Positions 24,124 to 24,205 of a DNA stretch of 24,205 nt are shown piece by piece. Positions within the stretch are counted from its first letter, which is position 1. Each line of letters starts with the position of its first letter. Below the pieces are notes generated by a model. That model did no database searches, was not told where the DNA came from, and saw only the letters and a list, made by a program, of their open reading frames with translations. Position numbers and translations under genes: made by a program. This DNA comes from JAJRRH01 sp047638815 (lineage in GTDB: Bacteria; Bacteroidota; Bacteroidia; Flavobacteriales_D; JABDKJ01). Where the stretch lies: positions 1-24,205 of the forward strand of contig JBLIMR010000045.1 in NCBI GenBank assembly GCA_047638815.1, given 5' to 3'.

Positions 24124-24205
24124 GGTCAGTGGTCAGTTTCTAGTGGTCAGTAATCAGTGGTCAGTAATCAGTTTTTAGTGGTCAGTGGTCAGTTTTTAGT
24201 GGTCA
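24124..24205. repeat. GGTCAGT-rich direct-repeat tract
   Basis: Directly after holA, seven copies of GGTCA occur in 82 nt, mostly as AGTGGTCAGT separated by TAATCAGT or TTTTTAGT. The tract runs off the window end. Units are too short and irregular for CRISPR. It is probably a simple-sequence or slippage-type intergenic repeat. Confidence 0.75.

Noticed and set aside
24124..24205. A CRISPR array
   Set aside because: Units are 7-10 nt with irregular, near-identical spacers, unlike the 25-40 nt repeats and unique spacers of CRISPR.

Overview
The window looks like a chromosome segment of a marine- or soil-type Bacteroidota (Cytophagia/Saprospiria-like) bacterium. Support: OstA-like/RND gene pair, MbnP-family lipoprotein, GSCFA-domain protein, DUF5606-like protein, HsdR_N-like orphan beside holA, many lipoproteins with Bacteroidota-style signal peptides, TAnnTTTG-like promoter motifs, and AT-rich leaders without Shine-Dalgarno sequences. 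The taxonomic call is inference from gene content.

Region 1 (1 to about 5700) is the unusual part. It holds seven small genes plus one nonsense-interrupted gene, all on the minus strand. They are separated by imperfect palindromes with TAAC/GTTA cores that have attC-like architecture. Every complete module begins and ends with its own complementary 9-nt core: 5654/4617, 4519/3674, 3482/2665, 2603/2282, 2046/711 and 525/205. The two ends of each palindrome come from different modules and share only TAAC/GTTA. That is the pattern left by integron cassette recombination (cut after G in G|TTRRRY). Genes start 8-31 nt after a site and usually stop within 5 nt of the next one, so they have almost no room for promoters. 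Five of the seven cassette genes whose start and whole frame lie inside the window, the interrupted one excepted from the lipoproteins, encode predicted lipoproteins. No integrase is visible in the window, so this is a CALIN-like array or the distal part of an integron.

Region 2 (about 5700-8500) has a gene-poor spacer, the housekeeping GTPase/ATPase gene ychF, and a divergent secreted-protein gene broken by an in-frame TAA.

Region 3 (8500-13800, minus strand) has an RND-superfamily exporter overlapping an OstA/LptA-like gene by 4 nt, then purA upstream.

Region 4 (13980-16102) is a divergent pair of units. An MbnP-like lipoprotein runs leftward with a strong bidirectional terminator. Two cytochrome-c-domain lipoproteins run rightward 2 nt apart.

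Region 5 (16687-21759, plus strand) is menD-menB, overlapping by 11 nt, for menaquinone synthesis, followed closely by a GSCFA-domain gene and a large parallel-beta-helix lipoprotein.

Region 6 (21774-24205) has a DUF5606-like protein, a 153-bp palindromic intergenic element, an orphan HsdR_N-type nuclease-fold protein divergent from holA (DNA polymerase III delta), and a GGTCAGT-rich direct-repeat tract running off the end.
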